Shown piece after piece: positions 47,551 to 57,253 of a stretch of DNA of 64,000 nucleotides (its first letter is position 1; each line of letters opens with the position of its first letter). This DNA comes from Acuticoccus kalidii (GTDB lineage: Bacteria; Pseudomonadota; Alphaproteobacteria; Rhizobiales; Amorphaceae): positions 1 to 64,000 of the forward strand of contig NZ_JAKGCS010000036.1 in assembly GCF_021556395.1 (NCBI RefSeq), in the 5' to 3' direction. The notes beneath the pieces are model-generated. The model was not told the DNA's origin. It saw only the letters and a program-made list of their open reading frames with translations, and ran no database searches. A program made the translations under genes and the position numbers.

Positions 47551-47881
47551 TTGGCATGCGGCCTTGTTGAACCGGGCGCCGGCATTCGCGGCGCTCGGCG
47601 ACCCGACCCGCCTCGCGATCGTTGCGACGCTGAGCGGCGGCGACGTGCGGTCCATCACCGCGCTCGCCGACGACACGCGCCTCACCCGCCAGGGGGTGAC
47701 GAAGCATTTGCGCGTTCTGGAACGCGCGGGCCTCGTCAAGAGCCGCCGCGAGGGGCGCGAAACGCTGTTCGAGTTGGAGCACGAGGCGATCGACGATCTC
47801 GGCGATCAGCTCGCGGCGGTGTCCCGCCAGTGGGACGGGACGTTGGCGCGCCTCAAGGCGTTCGCCGAGGGGACGACGTGA
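47537..47881 (+). CDS. ArsR family regulator
   Basis: A 114-residue winged-helix repressor: PAFAALGDPTRLAIVATLSGGD, then ITALADDTRLTRQGVTKHLRVLERAGLVKSRREGRE, the recognition helix and wing. No CxC metal site, so it is of the non-metal class typical for pairs with SRPBCC proteins. It overlaps the upstream gene and probably autoregulates through the palindrome at 47073-47096. Confidence 0.93.
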   Translation: MSQPDWHAALLNRAPAFAALGDPTRLAIVATLSGGDVRSITALADDTRLTRQGVTKHLRVLERAGLVKSRREGRETLFELEHEAIDDLGDQLAAVSRQWDGTLARLKAFAEGTT

Positions 47882-48268
47882 CGACGCGGTTGGCGTCGAG
47901 TGACGCCATAGGGTGAAGGGCGACCGGCCGCGATGCGGTCGGCGCGCGGCCGCCACGGGGCGCGGCGACCGTCTCCGTCGTGATCTTTCGATCGCCTCGT
48001 TCCTGCGCGCCGCGTCGGCCTCGGCGCCCTGCGCCTCGATGTCTTCTCCGGCTGCGGGTGGACGGCAGTTGGCCGTGACACGACTCTCCGAACATTGCGG
48101 TGGCGGGGTCTTCGGGCCCGTGTCGACTCTATGCGCGAGGCACGCGTCGCGGCGGTGCGACGGAGAGCGGCGGCAGAACGAAAAAGAGCGCGCCGATCGT
48201 GGCGCGCTCCGCAAGGGGCTCGTCGGCCCGCGATAAGCCGGCCGGCAAAGGTGCCGGCCGGGATCCGA
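47882..48268. other. Convergent intergenic region with two hairpins
   Basis: No gene is seen. It contains a rho-independent terminator for the cys operon (listed separately) and, right after the cysNC stop, a 10-bp stem CCGGCCGGCA (48238-48247) with TGCCGGCCGG (48252-48261). Confidence 0.5.
48181..48209 (-). terminator. Rho-independent terminator of cysDNC operon
   Basis: On the minus strand GAGCGCGCC (48209-48201) pairs with GGCGCGCTC (48194-48186), followed by TTTTT (48185-48181). Confidence 0.85.
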
Positions 48269-50170
48269 TCAGTCGATGATGCCGCGTTCCTTGAGGGCGG
48301 CGACGATCTTCTCGGCGTTCTCTTCGGGCTCGCCGGAGGTCGTGTCGATCCGCAGCTCGGCCGATTCGGGCGCTTCGTAAGGCGAATCCACGCCCGTGAA
48401 GTTCTTGAGCTGGCCGGAGTCGGCCTTCTTGTAGAGACCCTTCGGATCGCGCTGGCGGCACACCTCGATCGGCGTGTCGATGAACACCTCCAGGAACTCA
48501 CCCTCGGCCACGAGATCGCGCGCCATCCGACGCTCGGACCGGAAGGGGGAGATGAAGGAGACGAGCACCACGAGGCCGGCATCGACGAAGAGCTTGGCCG
48601 TCTCCGCGACGCGGCGGATGTTCTCGACGCGGTCGGCGTCGGTGAAGCCGAGATCGCGGTTGAGGCCGTGGCGGACATTGTCGCCGTCGAGGATATAGGT
48701 GTGACGGCCCTGCGCGTTGAGGCGCTTCTCGACGAGGTTGGCGATCGTCGACTTGCCCGAGCCCGAAAGGCCGGTGAACCACAGCACCGCCGGCTTCTGG
48801 CCCTTCATCGCCGCGCGCGTGTCCTTCGAGACGTCGAGCGCCTGCCAATGGATGTTGGTCGCGCGGCGGAGCGCGAACCAGACCATCCCGGCCCCCACCG
48901 TCGCGTTGGTGAGGCGGTCGATCAGGACGAAGGCGCCGGTGTCGCGGTTCGCCTCATAGGGGTCGAACGCGATGTCCTCCGAGAGGGAGACGTTGCAGAA
49001 CCCGACCTCGTTAAGACCGAGCTCCTTGGCGGCGAGATGGTCGAACGTGTTGACGTCGATCCGGTGCTTGATCTCCGTGACCGTCGCCGTGACCGTCCGC
49101 GTGCCGATCTTCAGGAGATAGGGGCGGCCCGGATAGAGCGGCGCCTCTGCCATCCAGACGATATGGGCGGCGAACTGATCGGCGGCCTCCGGCCGGTGGG
49201 ACGGTGGCACGAGGATATCACCGCGGGAGACGTCGATCTCGCGGTCGAGGACGATGGTGACGGCCTCGGAGGCGGACGCCTCGTCACGGTCGCCGTCCAT
49301 GGTGACGATGCGCGAGACGACGGCATCGCGGCCGGAACCGGCGACGACGACCGGATCGCCGGGGCGGATCTTGCCGGACGAGATGGTGCCGGAGAAGCCG
49401 CGGAAATCGAGGTTCGGACGGTTCACCCACTGGACCGGCATCCGGAAGGGACGGTCCTCGAGGTCGGACTGGACCTCGATCGTCTCGAGATATTCGAGAA
49501 GGGTGGGGCCGTTATACCAGGTCGTGCGCTCCGACTTCGCGACGACATTGTCGCCAAAGCGGGCCGAGATCGGCACGGCGGCCATGGTGTCGAAGTCGAA
49601 CGAGCGGGCGAACGCCTCGAAATCGCGCTTGATCGCCTCGAAGCGGCCTTCGTCGAAGTTGACGAGGTCGATCTTGTTCACCGCGAGGACGACGTGACGG
49701 ATGCCGAGGAGCGAGACCAGGAAGGCGTGCCGCTTCGTCTGGACCTGGATGCCGTTGCGCGCGTCGATCAGGAGGACGGCGAGATCGGCGGTCGAGGCGC
49801 CGGTCGCCATGTTGCGCGTGTACTGCTCGTGGCCGGGCGTGTCGGCGACGATGAACTTGCGCTTGTCCGTCGTGAAGAAGCGGTAGGCGACGTCGATCGT
49901 GATGCCCTGCTGGCGCTCGGCCTCGAGACCGTCGACGAGGAGGGCGAGGTCGATGTCTTCGCCGGTGGTGCCGTGACGGCGCGAATCGCGCTCGACGGCG
50001 GCGAGCTGGTCCTCGAAGATCAGCTTCGTCTCGAAGAGGAGACGGCCGATCAGGGTCGACTTGCCGTCATCCACCGAGCCGCAGGTGATGAAGCGCAGAA
50101 AGCTCTTCTTCTCCTGGCTCGCGAGATATTCGGAGAAGGCTTCGGGGCTGAGATTCTCGGCAACGGACAT
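48269..50170 (-). CDS. cysNC: Bifunctional sulfate adenylyltransferase large subunit/APS kinase
   Basis: A 633-residue fusion. The N-terminal part is CysN, an EF-Tu-like GTPase (GSVDDGKST at 31-39, [14 protein letters not shown]) that drives APS formation with CysD. The C-terminal part is CysC, APS kinase, with P-loop GLSGSGKST (467-475), [10 protein letters not shown] and FISPFR. The product is PAPS. The start overlaps the cysD stop (ATGA). The fused form is typical of rhizobia (NodQ) and relatives. Confidence 0.97.
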   Translation of the reverse strand: MSVAENLSPEAFSEYLASQEKKSFLRFITCGSVDDGKSTLIGRLLFETKLIFEDQLAAVERDSRRHGTTGEDIDLALLVDGLEAERQQGITIDVAYRFFTTDKRKFIVADTPGHEQYTRNMATGASTADLAVLLIDARNGIQVQTKRHAFLVSLLGIRHVVLAVNKIDLVNFDEGRFEAIKRDFEAFARSFDFDTMAAVPISARFGDNVVAKSERTTWYNGPTLLEYLETIEVQSDLEDRPFRMPVQWVNRPNLDFRGFSGTISSGKIRPGDPVVVAGSGRDAVVSRIVTMDGDRDEASASEAVTIVLDREIDVSRGDILVPPSHRPEAADQFAAHIVWMAEAPLYPGRPYLLKIGTRTVTATVTEIKHRIDVNTFDHLAAKELGLNEVGFCNVSLSEDIAFDPYEANRDTGAFVLIDRLTNATVGAGMVWFALRRATNIHWQALDVSKDTRAAMKGQKPAVLWFTGLSGSGKSTIANLVEKRLNAQGRHTYILDGDNVRHGLNRDLGFTDADRVENIRRVAETAKLFVDAGLVVLVSFISPFRSERRMARDLVAEGEFLEVFIDTPIEVCRQRDPKGLYKKADSGQLKNFTGVDSPYEAPESAELRIDTTSGEPEENAEKIVAALKERGIID

Positions 50171-51075
50171 CAGAAATACCCCTCGCGCTTCTTCTTCTCC
50201 ATCGAAGCAGCTTCATCGTGGTCGATCAGGCGGCCGGACCGCTCCGAGGTGCGGGCGATCAGCATCTCGGCGACGATCTCTTCGAGCGTCGCGGCCGGGC
50301 TCTCCACCGCGCCGGTCAGCGGGTAGCAGCCGAGCGTGCGGAAACGGACGGTCTTCATCTCGGGCGTGCGGCCTTCGAGCGGGAAACGGTCGTCGTCGAC
50401 CATCAGGAGCTGGCCGTCCTGTTCGACAACGGGGCGCTCCTTGGCGTAATAAAGCGGCACGATCTCGATCCCCTCCAGCATGATGTACTGCCAGATGTCG
50501 AGCTCGGTCCAGTTGCTGAGCGGGAAGACGCGGATCGATTCGCCCTTCGCGACGCGGCAATTGTAGAGGTGCCACAGCTCGGGGCGCTGGTTCTTCGGGT
50601 CCCAGCCGTGATTGGCAGTGCGGAAGGAGAAGACGCGCTCCTTGGCGCGGGACTTCTCCTCGTCGCGGCGGGCGCCGCCGAAGGCCGCGTCGAAACCGTA
50701 TTTGGTCAGCGCCTGCTTCAGCGCGTCCGTCTTCATCACCTGGGTGTGGTAGGACGACCCGTGCGAGAAGGGGCCGACCCCGTCCCGTACACCCTCTTCG
50801 TTGGTGTGGACGATGAGGTCGAGCCCGAGCTCCTTGACCTTGCGATCGCGGAACTCGATCATCTCGCGGAATTTCCACGTCGTGTCGACGTGCATCAGCG
50901 GGAAGGGCGGTTTCGACGGATAGAAGGCCTTCATCGCGAGGTGGAGCATCACCGCGGAATCTTTGCCGATCGAATAGAGCATCACGGGATTGCGGAACTC
51001 GGCCGCGACCTCCCGGATGATGTGGATCGACTCGTCTTCGAGCCGCTTCAGGTGCGAGCCGCGATCGACGGCCAT
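50170..51075 (-). CDS. cysD: Sulfate adenylyltransferase small subunit
   Basis: A 301-residue ATP sulfurylase subunit with the PP-loop [13 protein letters not shown] and the conserved [32 protein letters not shown]. It starts the cysD-cysNC operon and makes APS from sulfate and ATP. The ATG at 51075 has GGAG a few bases upstream. Confidence 0.97.
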   Translation of the reverse strand: MAVDRGSHLKRLEDESIHIIREVAAEFRNPVMLYSIGKDSAVMLHLAMKAFYPSKPPFPLMHVDTTWKFREMIEFRDRKVKELGLDLIVHTNEEGVRDGVGPFSHGSSYHTQVMKTDALKQALTKYGFDAAFGGARRDEEKSRAKERVFSFRTANHGWDPKNQRPELWHLYNCRVAKGESIRVFPLSNWTELDIWQYIMLEGIEIVPLYYAKERPVVEQDGQLLMVDDDRFPLEGRTPEMKTVRFRTLGCYPLTGAVESPAATLEEIVAEMLIARTSERSGRLIDHDEAASMEKKKREGYF

Positions 51076-51095
51076 AACGCTCTCCTACTTCAAGA

Positions 51096-51107
51096 CCAGG
51101 CGCCTGG
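51096..51107. promoter_or_regulatory. 12-bp palindrome in cysD leader
   Basis: CCAGGCGCCTGG is a perfect palindrome about 20 bases before the cysD start. No regulator can be named; chance is possible for a GC-rich 12-mer. Confidence 0.25.
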
Positions 51108-51287
51108 ATATTCGCCGGACGGCAAGAGCCATGGCGAACGCAAGGGCCACGTCGGCTCGTCGATTGACGGGCGGTTGAGTGACCAGAATGTCGGCGGAAT
51201 GCCGACCGGTGGTTTCGTGCGCGGGCGTCTTAGCAACGTCCGCGTACGGTTGTCGCGGTGATTCTATAATAAGTCGGGAATGATACT

Positions 51288-52100
51288 TCAGCTCGCGGCG
51301 CGGGCGACGATCGCGAACGGATCGAAGTTTGCGGCCGCGACGAAATAGGGGTTGGCGTAGGCGCCGGACGAATGGTCCGACTTGCCATAGAGGAATGGGG
51401 TGCCGTCGAGATTGGAGACGGTGCCGCCGGCGGCCGAAAGGACCGCGTGGCCGGCCGCCGTGTCCCACTCCATGGTGCGGCCGAGGCGGGGATAAAGGTC
51501 GGCCGCGCCTTCGGCGAGACGGCAGAATTTCAGCGAGGAGCCGGAGGAGACGAAATCGGCCACATCGAACTGTTCGATATAGGCCTTGGTTTCGTCCGTC
51601 AGGTGCGACTTCGACGCGACGACGCGGAGCGGCCCGGTCGGGGTCGAGACGCTGATCGGCGTCTTGGCGCCGGGCTTGCCGTCGGTCACGGCGGCCTTGA
51701 AGGCGCCGCTCTCGTCACCGGCATAGAGGATGTCGAGCGCCGGGGCGTAGACGACGCCGGCGACCGGCCGGCCGTTCGAGATACGCGCGATGTTGACCGT
51801 GAACTCGCCGCTGCCGGTGACGAACTCCTTCGTCCCGTCGAGCGGATCGACGAGGTAAAAGTCATCCGCGACATCGGGGATACGGCCGGCGGCGACCGAT
51901 TCCTCGGCGATGACGGCGGTGATCCCCTTCTCGGCGAGGCGCTTCAGTATAACGGTTTCCGCCGCTTCGTCTGCGGCGGTGACGGGCGAGCCGTCGTCCT
52001 TCGTGCGGGCGGCGGTTCCTTCCGAGCTATAGAAGGGAAGGATCGCGGCGCCGGCTTCGATGGCGATCGCAACAAGCTCGTCGACAGAGGGATGATTCAT
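51288..52100 (-). CDS. cysQ: 3'(2'),5'-bisphosphate nucleotidase CysQ
   Basis: A 270-residue Mg-dependent, Li-sensitive phosphatase of the inositol monophosphatase superfamily. Metal site residues lie in AEES (E66/E67) and DPLDGTKEF (D85, D88), with the later EWDTAAGHAVLSAAGG. It removes PAP left when PAPS is reduced, so it belongs with cysD and cysNC on the same strand. ATG 52100 (MNHPSVDEL) has GGAG upstream; the longer frame is not needed. Confidence 0.95.
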   Translation of the reverse strand: MNHPSVDELVAIAIEAGAAILPFYSSEGTAARTKDDGSPVTAADEAAETVILKRLAEKGITAVIAEESVAAGRIPDVADDFYLVDPLDGTKEFVTGSGEFTVNIARISNGRPVAGVVYAPALDILYAGDESGAFKAAVTDGKPGAKTPISVSTPTGPLRVVASKSHLTDETKAYIEQFDVADFVSSGSSLKFCRLAEGAADLYPRLGRTMEWDTAAGHAVLSAAGGTVSNLDGTPFLYGKSDHSSGAYANPYFVAAANFDPFAIVARAAS

Positions 52101-52197
52101 CGGACACGCTCCAAGACCAGGGTGCCCTAAACGAACCCATGGTGCGGCGCAATGGGGCGAGGCCGACCGGGGTGCATGTCGGCGATGTTCCGCGCGG

Positions 52198-52404
52198 TCA
52201 GAGGAGGGACGTGCTGCGGTTCGGCGCACCCTGCGGCCGGCGGACGAGGAAGGGGCGGATCCAGAAATCGAAGACGGCCATGGCGACCGCGATCCCGATC
52301 ACGATGAGAAGGTCCCTCTCCGGCACGAATGAGGCGATCACACCGACGAAGGCGATGAATCCGGCGAGACCGATGACAGATAAGATCCAGTCGAGTGGGC
52401 TCAT
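52198..52404 (-). CDS. Small membrane protein downstream of TauE-like gene
   Basis: A 68-residue protein with two hydrophobic helices (LDWILSVIGLAGFIAFVGVIASFV and LLIVIGIAVAMAVFDFWIRPFLV) and a short polar tail. AAAGGAGG lies 11 bases before the ATG at 52404; an in-frame ATG at 52437 would include this site inside the gene. Not recognised. It sits between the exporter gene and cysQ on the same strand. Confidence 0.6.
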   Translation of the reverse strand: MSPLDWILSVIGLAGFIAFVGVIASFVPERDLLIVIGIAVAMAVFDFWIRPFLVRRPQGAPNRSTSLL

Positions 52405-52476
52405 GAGATGGGGAGCCTCCTTTGCTGAAACGACCATATCGCGGACCGCCTGCGGTGGAAAGGCGCATAGGACATA

Positions 52477-53235
52477 TCAGCCCATCACGCCCCGTCGCAC
52501 GAGATTGAGGCCGGCGATAACGAGGACCGCGAGCGTCGCACGGCGGAACTTGTCCTGGTCGAGCCGGTCGGTGACGTAAAAGCCGATCGCGATGCCGATC
52601 ATCGAGGGGATGATGAAGAGGGTCGAGAAGGCGGCGCTTTCACGCGAGAGGACGCCGGATTGGATGTGCGCGAGGAGGAGCGCGATCGAGGCGAAGCCGT
52701 AGACGATGCCCTGGGTGCGCATCTGCTCCATTTTCGGCGTTTCGAGCGCCGTGAGATAGAGCGCCGTCGGTGGCCCCCAGACGCCGGAAAGGCCACCGAC
52801 GAAGCCGGCGAATCCGGCGAAGCCGACCTCCGCCGGAATGCGGCGGCGCGGCGGGATCGACAGGCGCAGGCCGGCGAGCTGCGCGATCGCGAACAGCGTG
52901 ACCGGCGTGCCGATGATGAGATAGAGCGCCCGCGTCGGAAGCACTGTGACGAGCTGCGCGCTGAAGCCGATCATCACCACGATGACGAGGATATAGCGCC
53001 AGTGATGGCGCGCCGATTCGATGGCGGCGCGGCTGCCATTGCGCAGCGCCTGCACCGCATTCGTCAGCACCGTCGGGATGATGAGGGCGGACAACGCGAC
53101 CTCCGGCGCGACCAGCGAGCCGAGGCCGGAAATCATCACCATGGGCATGGCGAATCCGACGGTTCCCTTGACGAAACCGGCGAGGATGGTGACGGCGAAA
53201 GCGACCGCCCAGATGAAGGGGGTGAAGTCGTGCAA
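52477..53235 (-). CDS. TauE/SafE family sulfite exporter
   Basis: A 252-residue membrane protein with about eight helices. The two TSUP half-motifs are visible: GFVKGTVGFAMPMVMISGLG in the first half and GFVGGLSGVWGPPTALYLTA in the second. The family moves sulfite, sulfoacetate and similar anions. Its place upstream of cysQ and cysDNC supports a sulfur role, though it may not be co-transcribed. Confidence 0.9.
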   Translation of the reverse strand: MHDFTPFIWAVAFAVTILAGFVKGTVGFAMPMVMISGLGSLVAPEVALSALIIPTVLTNAVQALRNGSRAAIESARHHWRYILVIVVMIGFSAQLVTVLPTRALYLIIGTPVTLFAIAQLAGLRLSIPPRRRIPAEVGFAGFAGFVGGLSGVWGPPTALYLTALETPKMEQMRTQGIVYGFASIALLLAHIQSGVLSRESAAFSTLFIIPSMIGIAIGFYVTDRLDQDKFRRATLAVLVIAGLNLVRRGVMG

Positions 53236-53380
53236 GGAACGTTGTCTCGGCTCGGATGAGGCCCCGCCGGACGGCGGCGCACCGTGCGACCTTTACGCCG
53301 TCATGGGCGAAATGTCGCGCTGGGATTGCCGCCGAGCGTGACGATGGCGGCCCGGCCTCCGAAGCCGGGCCGGGCGGCGC

Positions 53381-54703
53381 TCAAGCCTCGGCGAGGCGGT
53401 CTTGCAGCCAGCGGGCGGTGCGGAAGAGGCGGGCGTCCTCGCCGGGCCGGCCGACGATCTGGATGCCGATCGGCAGCCCCTTCGGCCCCTTCGCCACCGG
53501 AAGCGTGATCGCCGGCGCGCCGACGAAGGTCCAGAGCTGGTTGAAGGCGGAATTGCCGGTGGAGCCGTGGCCCTCCGGCGCCTCGCCCGGTGCGGCCGGG
53601 GTGATGATCGCATCATAGCGGTCGAACACCCGGTCGAGGCCGGAGGCGAGGGCGGCCTTCCAGTCGAGCGCGGACATGTAGTCGACGGCGCTCGTCTCCG
53701 CGCCCTCGGCGATCGCGTCGCGCATGCGCTGGCTGACGCCGCTCGGATCGCGCGCGACATAATGGGAGAGGTTGCGCGCGAAGTTCGTCACCATGATGCG
53801 CCAATGGGCGGGCGCCATGTTGTCGAACGCGTCGGGCAGGTCGACGAAATCGGCCGCGTCGCCCAGCGTCTCGGCGATCTCACCGAGGAGGCCTTCGAGA
53901 GCCGGCTCGGCGGCGCTCCAGGTCGGGCCTTTGACGATGGCGAATTGCGGGGTGAGCGGCGGCGCCGACCGCACCGCCGCGAGGAGGCGCGGGGCCGGCG
54001 CCGGCCGGGTCCGCGCGTCGGACGGGTCGAAGCCGAACATCGCGTCGAGGATGAGGGCGGCATCCTCGAGCGTCGTCGCGAAAATGCCGGCGGTGTCGAA
54101 CGGTTCGCAGATCGTGAGCGCGCCGGTCATCGAGACCGCGCCATAAGACGGCTTGGCGGCGACGACGCCGCAGAAAGAGGCCGGACGGATCACCGACCCG
54201 GCGGTCTGCGTGCCGACGGCGAGCGGGATCATCCCGTCCGCGACGGCGGCGGCGGAGCCTTGCGAGGAGCCGCCCGGCGTGTGGGCGGTGTTGTGGGGAT
54301 TGCGCGTCGGGCCGGGCGTCAGGAAGGCGAACTCGGTGGTGATCGTCTTGCCGATGATCACGGCGCCGGCGGCGCGAAGCCGCGCGACCAGCGCCGCGTC
54401 CTTTTTCGGACGGCGGCCGACATCGAGCGGCGAGCCGTTCTCGGTCGGATAGTCGGCGGTGTCGATGATGTCCTTGATGCCGATCGGGATGCCGTGCAGC
54501 GGGCCGAGCGGGCGGCCCGACTTGCGGTGACGGTCGAGCGCGTCGGCCTGGGCCCGGGCATAGTCCGGATCGAGATGGGCGAAGGCGTGGATCTCACCAT
54601 CGCGTTCGGCAATGCGGGTCAGACAGGCCTCGACCATTTCGCGCGCGGAGAGGGCGCCGGCGGCGATCCGCTCGGCGAGTTCGACAGCAGACAGTGCACT
54701 CAT
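53381..54703 (-). CDS. Amidase (amidase signature family)
   Basis: A 440-residue Ser-cisSer-Lys amidase: K77 in GIKDIID, S146 in GGSSQGSAAAVADG, and nucleophile S170 in GTQTAGSVIRPA. The three residues of the catalytic triad are all present. Its ATG overlaps the stop of the TRAP large permease gene (ATGA), so it is the last gene of that operon; it may hydrolyse an imported amide. It is shorter than GatA and lacks gatB/C neighbours. Confidence 0.93.
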   Translation of the reverse strand: MSALSAVELAERIAAGALSAREMVEACLTRIAERDGEIHAFAHLDPDYARAQADALDRHRKSGRPLGPLHGIPIGIKDIIDTADYPTENGSPLDVGRRPKKDAALVARLRAAGAVIIGKTITTEFAFLTPGPTRNPHNTAHTPGGSSQGSAAAVADGMIPLAVGTQTAGSVIRPASFCGVVAAKPSYGAVSMTGALTICEPFDTAGIFATTLEDAALILDAMFGFDPSDARTRPAPAPRLLAAVRSAPPLTPQFAIVKGPTWSAAEPALEGLLGEIAETLGDAADFVDLPDAFDNMAPAHWRIMVTNFARNLSHYVARDPSGVSQRMRDAIAEGAETSAVDYMSALDWKAALASGLDRVFDRYDAIITPAAPGEAPEGHGSTGNSAFNQLWTFVGAPAITLPVAKGPKGLPIGIQIVGRPGEDARLFRTARWLQDRLAEA

Positions 54704-56124
54704 TGACCGTAGACCAGATCCGGAAGCCAAAAGACGATGTCGGGCACGATATAGAGGATCGCCATCGTGATAAACACCATCGCGAGGAAGGGCATGCAGC
54801 CGGCGAAGATCTGCGCGAGGCGCACGTGGGGTGGCGCGATACCTTTCAGATAATAGGCGCTCATGGCCATCGGTGGCGTTAAGAACGAGGTCTGCAGGTT
54901 GAGCGCGACCAGAATGCCGAAGAACAGCGGATCGATGTCGAAGACCACGAGCAGCGGCAGGAAGATCGGCACGAAGATGATGATGATCTCCGACCATTCG
55001 AGCGGCCAGCCGAGCAGGAAGATGATGATCTGCGCGAGGATCAGGAAGGCGAGCGGCGACAGGTCGAGGCTCGTGACGAACTGGGAGACGAGCTGCTCGC
55101 CGCCGAGATAGGAGAACACGCTCGCGAACGTCCACGACCCGACGAAGAGCCAGCACACCATCGCCGACGTGCGCACCGTGAGATAGACGCTCTCGCGCAG
55201 CCGGTCCCAGGTGAGGGCGCGATAGGCGATGGCGAGGACGAGGCCGCCGAGCGCGCCGACCGCCGCGGCTTCGGAGGGCGTCGCGAGGCCGAACAGGATC
55301 GCGCCGAGCACGGAGAAGATGAGCACCGCGAGCGGCACGAAGGAGGTGATCATCATCATGACCACCTTGGAGGTGGAGATGCCCACCATCTTCTCCGGCG
55401 GCAGCTTGGGCGCGACCGACGGGTTCAGGATCGCGCGGCCGATGACGTAGACGATATAAAGCCCGGCGAGGAGCATGCCGGGCAGGAGCGCGCCGGCATA
55501 GAGCCGCACGATCGACACGTTCGAGGTCGCCGCATAGACGATCAGCATGATCGAGGGCGGGATCAGGATGCCGAGCGTGCCGCCCGCGCAGATCACGCCG
55601 GAGGCGAAGCTCGTATTGTAGCGGGCGTTCAGCATCGCCGGATAGGCGAGAAGGCCCATCAGCGTGACGACGGCGCCGACGATGCCGGTGGCGGTCGCGA
55701 AGAGGGCGCAGGTGATCAGCGCCGCGACGGCCATCGAGCCGGGAATGCGCCGCGCCGCGACCTGGAGCGTCTCGAACAGGCGATCGACGATGTTCGCGCG
55801 CTCGACGATATAGCCCATGAAGAGGAAGAGGGGCACGGCGGTCAGAACGTCGTTCGACATGACGCCGTAGGTCTGGTTCACCAGAAGGTCGAAGATGCGG
55901 TTGTTGAGAAAGCCGCCGAACCATTCCTGCGCGAGCTGCAACGTGCCGGCGTCGCCGTTTTCGACCAGGCGGTCGAACAGGCGCCATTGGCGCGCCGCGT
56001 CGAAATAGGCGTAATAGCCGAAGCCCACGGCCATCGCCATCAAGGTGAAGGCGATGGGAAAGCCGAGCATGATGATGATGATGAAGGAGCCGAGCATCAG
56101 GACGGCCACTTGAGGGTCGGTCAA
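54700..56124 (-). CDS. dctM: TRAP transporter large permease (DctM)
   Basis: A 474-residue membrane protein with about twelve helices, motifs LTAVPLFLFMGYIVE, GIVGAVVTLMG, GTLGILIPPSIMLIVYA and NLQTSFLTPPMA. It forms the substrate channel of a sodium-coupled TRAP importer. TTG 56124 overlaps the dctQ stop (TTGA) and has AGGAG upstream; it gives MTDPQVAVLMLGS. The periplasmic receptor gene lies upstream on the same strand. Confidence 0.93.
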   Translation of the reverse strand: MTDPQVAVLMLGSFIIIIMLGFPIAFTLMAMAVGFGYYAYFDAARQWRLFDRLVENGDAGTLQLAQEWFGGFLNNRIFDLLVNQTYGVMSNDVLTAVPLFLFMGYIVERANIVDRLFETLQVAARRIPGSMAVAALITCALFATATGIVGAVVTLMGLLAYPAMLNARYNTSFASGVICAGGTLGILIPPSIMLIVYAATSNVSIVRLYAGALLPGMLLAGLYIVYVIGRAILNPSVAPKLPPEKMVGISTSKVVMMMITSFVPLAVLIFSVLGAILFGLATPSEAAAVGALGGLVLAIAYRALTWDRLRESVYLTVRTSAMVCWLFVGSWTFASVFSYLGGEQLVSQFVTSLDLSPLAFLILAQIIIFLLGWPLEWSEIIIIFVPIFLPLLVVFDIDPLFFGILVALNLQTSFLTPPMAMSAYYLKGIAPPHVRLAQIFAGCMPFLAMVFITMAILYIVPDIVFWLPDLVYGQ

Positions 56125-56756
56125 CGGTCGGTCTCCTGATTGCGCGTGCGGGGACGGACGATGTCGACCGCCTCCGAGCCGTGCGCGAGGATCTCGCGGT
56201 CGTGTTCTTCGATGAGCTGTTGCTCGAGTTCCTTCACGTCGCTCTCGACGCCGAGCCACTCGCCGCGGCGGATGCATAGGATGCAGCGGAAGACCTGCGC
56301 GATGCCTTGAATGAGGAGGAGCGTGCCGGCGGCGACGATGATCACCTTGAATTGGAAGATCGGCACGCCGGCCGGGCTCATCACGCTGACTTCGCGGTAT
56401 CCGATCGAGCGCGAGGCGTATTTCCACCCGGAGAAGATCAGCGCGAGGACGCCGGGGAAGAAGAAGATGAAGTAAAGGACGAGCTCGACGGTCGCCTGCA
56501 CGCGCGGGGGCCAGAGGCGATAGAAGACGTCCGCCCGGACGTGGCCGTCTCGCGAGAGGGTGTAGGCGCCGGCCATCATGAAGAGGGCGCCGTACATCAT
56601 GTAGGAAATGTCGAACGCCCAGGAGGTCGGGGCGCGGAAGAAGTATCGGGCGACGACTTCGTAGGCAACGCCGAAGGTCATCAGGATGATGCACCAGGCG
56701 AACGCGCGGCCCACCCAGGCGGAGAATTTATCGGCGAAGCGGATATAGGCTTCCAT
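56121..56756 (-). CDS. dctQ: TRAP transporter small permease (DctQ)
   Basis: A 211-residue membrane protein with four helices; RYFFRAPTSWAFDISYMMYGALFMMAGAYTLSRDGHVRADVFY is typical of the family. Its C-terminus (about 170-211) is a charged tail longer than usual (DVKELEQQLIEEHDREILA). It pairs with DctM in the membrane. Confidence 0.92.
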   Translation of the reverse strand: MEAYIRFADKFSAWVGRAFAWCIILMTFGVAYEVVARYFFRAPTSWAFDISYMMYGALFMMAGAYTLSRDGHVRADVFYRLWPPRVQATVELVLYFIFFFPGVLALIFSGWKYASRSIGYREVSVMSPAGVPIFQFKVIIVAAGTLLLIQGIAQVFRCILCIRRGEWLGVESDVKELEQQLIEEHDREILAHGSEAVDIVRPRTRNQETDR

Positions 56757-56948
56757 GCGGGCCTTCTGGTGCGTTGCGCTGGCGGCTCGACCGATGGGTG
56801 TGGCCGGTCCGCCGGTCTCCCCTAGTGGCGCCGGCCGGGGTGTGAACCGGTGGGGTCCGCCCGAACGGCGCCCTCGCGCCGCGACGCGAGGCCATGCCGG
56901 CGGCGAGCGGCGTGGCCGTGGTCCGGCCGCATGCCCCCTCCGACGATG

Positions 56949-56972
56949 AAAACGCCGGCACTGGGGCCGGCG
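56949..56972 (-). terminator. Terminator between dctP and dctQ
   Basis: On the minus strand CGCCGGC (56972-56966) pairs with GCCGGCG (56959-56953), followed by TTTT. It would stop most transcripts after the receptor gene and give an excess of receptor over permease. Confidence 0.6.
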
Positions 56973-57118
56973 CCTTGAAGTTGCGGCGCGGGCATGGGCC
57001 CGACGCCGGAGCGGCTTGTTGGGCCGGTGCCGGACTGGCGAAGGCAGTCGCCAGCAGTCGTCACCGACGCGTCAAGCTTATGCGGATATTAGGCGATATG
57101 ATTTCGTATTATGCAAGG

Positions 57119-57147
57119 AGTTCTGAATAAAAAATTTATACAGAACT
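57119..57147. repeat. AT-rich inverted repeat upstream of dctQ
   Basis: AGTTCTG (57119-57125) and CAGAACT (57141-57147) flank AATAAAAAATTTATA. As DNA it looks like an operator or promoter region; as RNA on the minus strand it forms a weak hairpin. Confidence 0.45.
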
Positions 57148-57253
57148 GACATATACTTAGGCAATACTATCCCGTGGCGCCGAGATTCGGCGCGGGCTGC
57201 GCGACGCGCGTGGTGGCCGTCCCGGCACGCGGGGCGCCGGGACGGAGGGGGCG

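Larger units (their letters stand above)
56757..57253. other. Spacer between TRAP receptor and permease genes
   Basis: About 500 bases with no gene of its own. It contains a minus-strand terminator at 56949-56972 and an AT-rich patch around 57080-57165 with the inverted repeat AGTTCTG/CAGAACT at 57119-57147. dctQ and dctM could be expressed from a second promoter in this region. Confidence 0.55.

Noticed and set aside
50218..51261. Plus-strand open frame opposite cysD
   Set aside because: Its translation is Arg/Asp/Leu-rich with no known domain, and cysD on the other strand is unmistakable.
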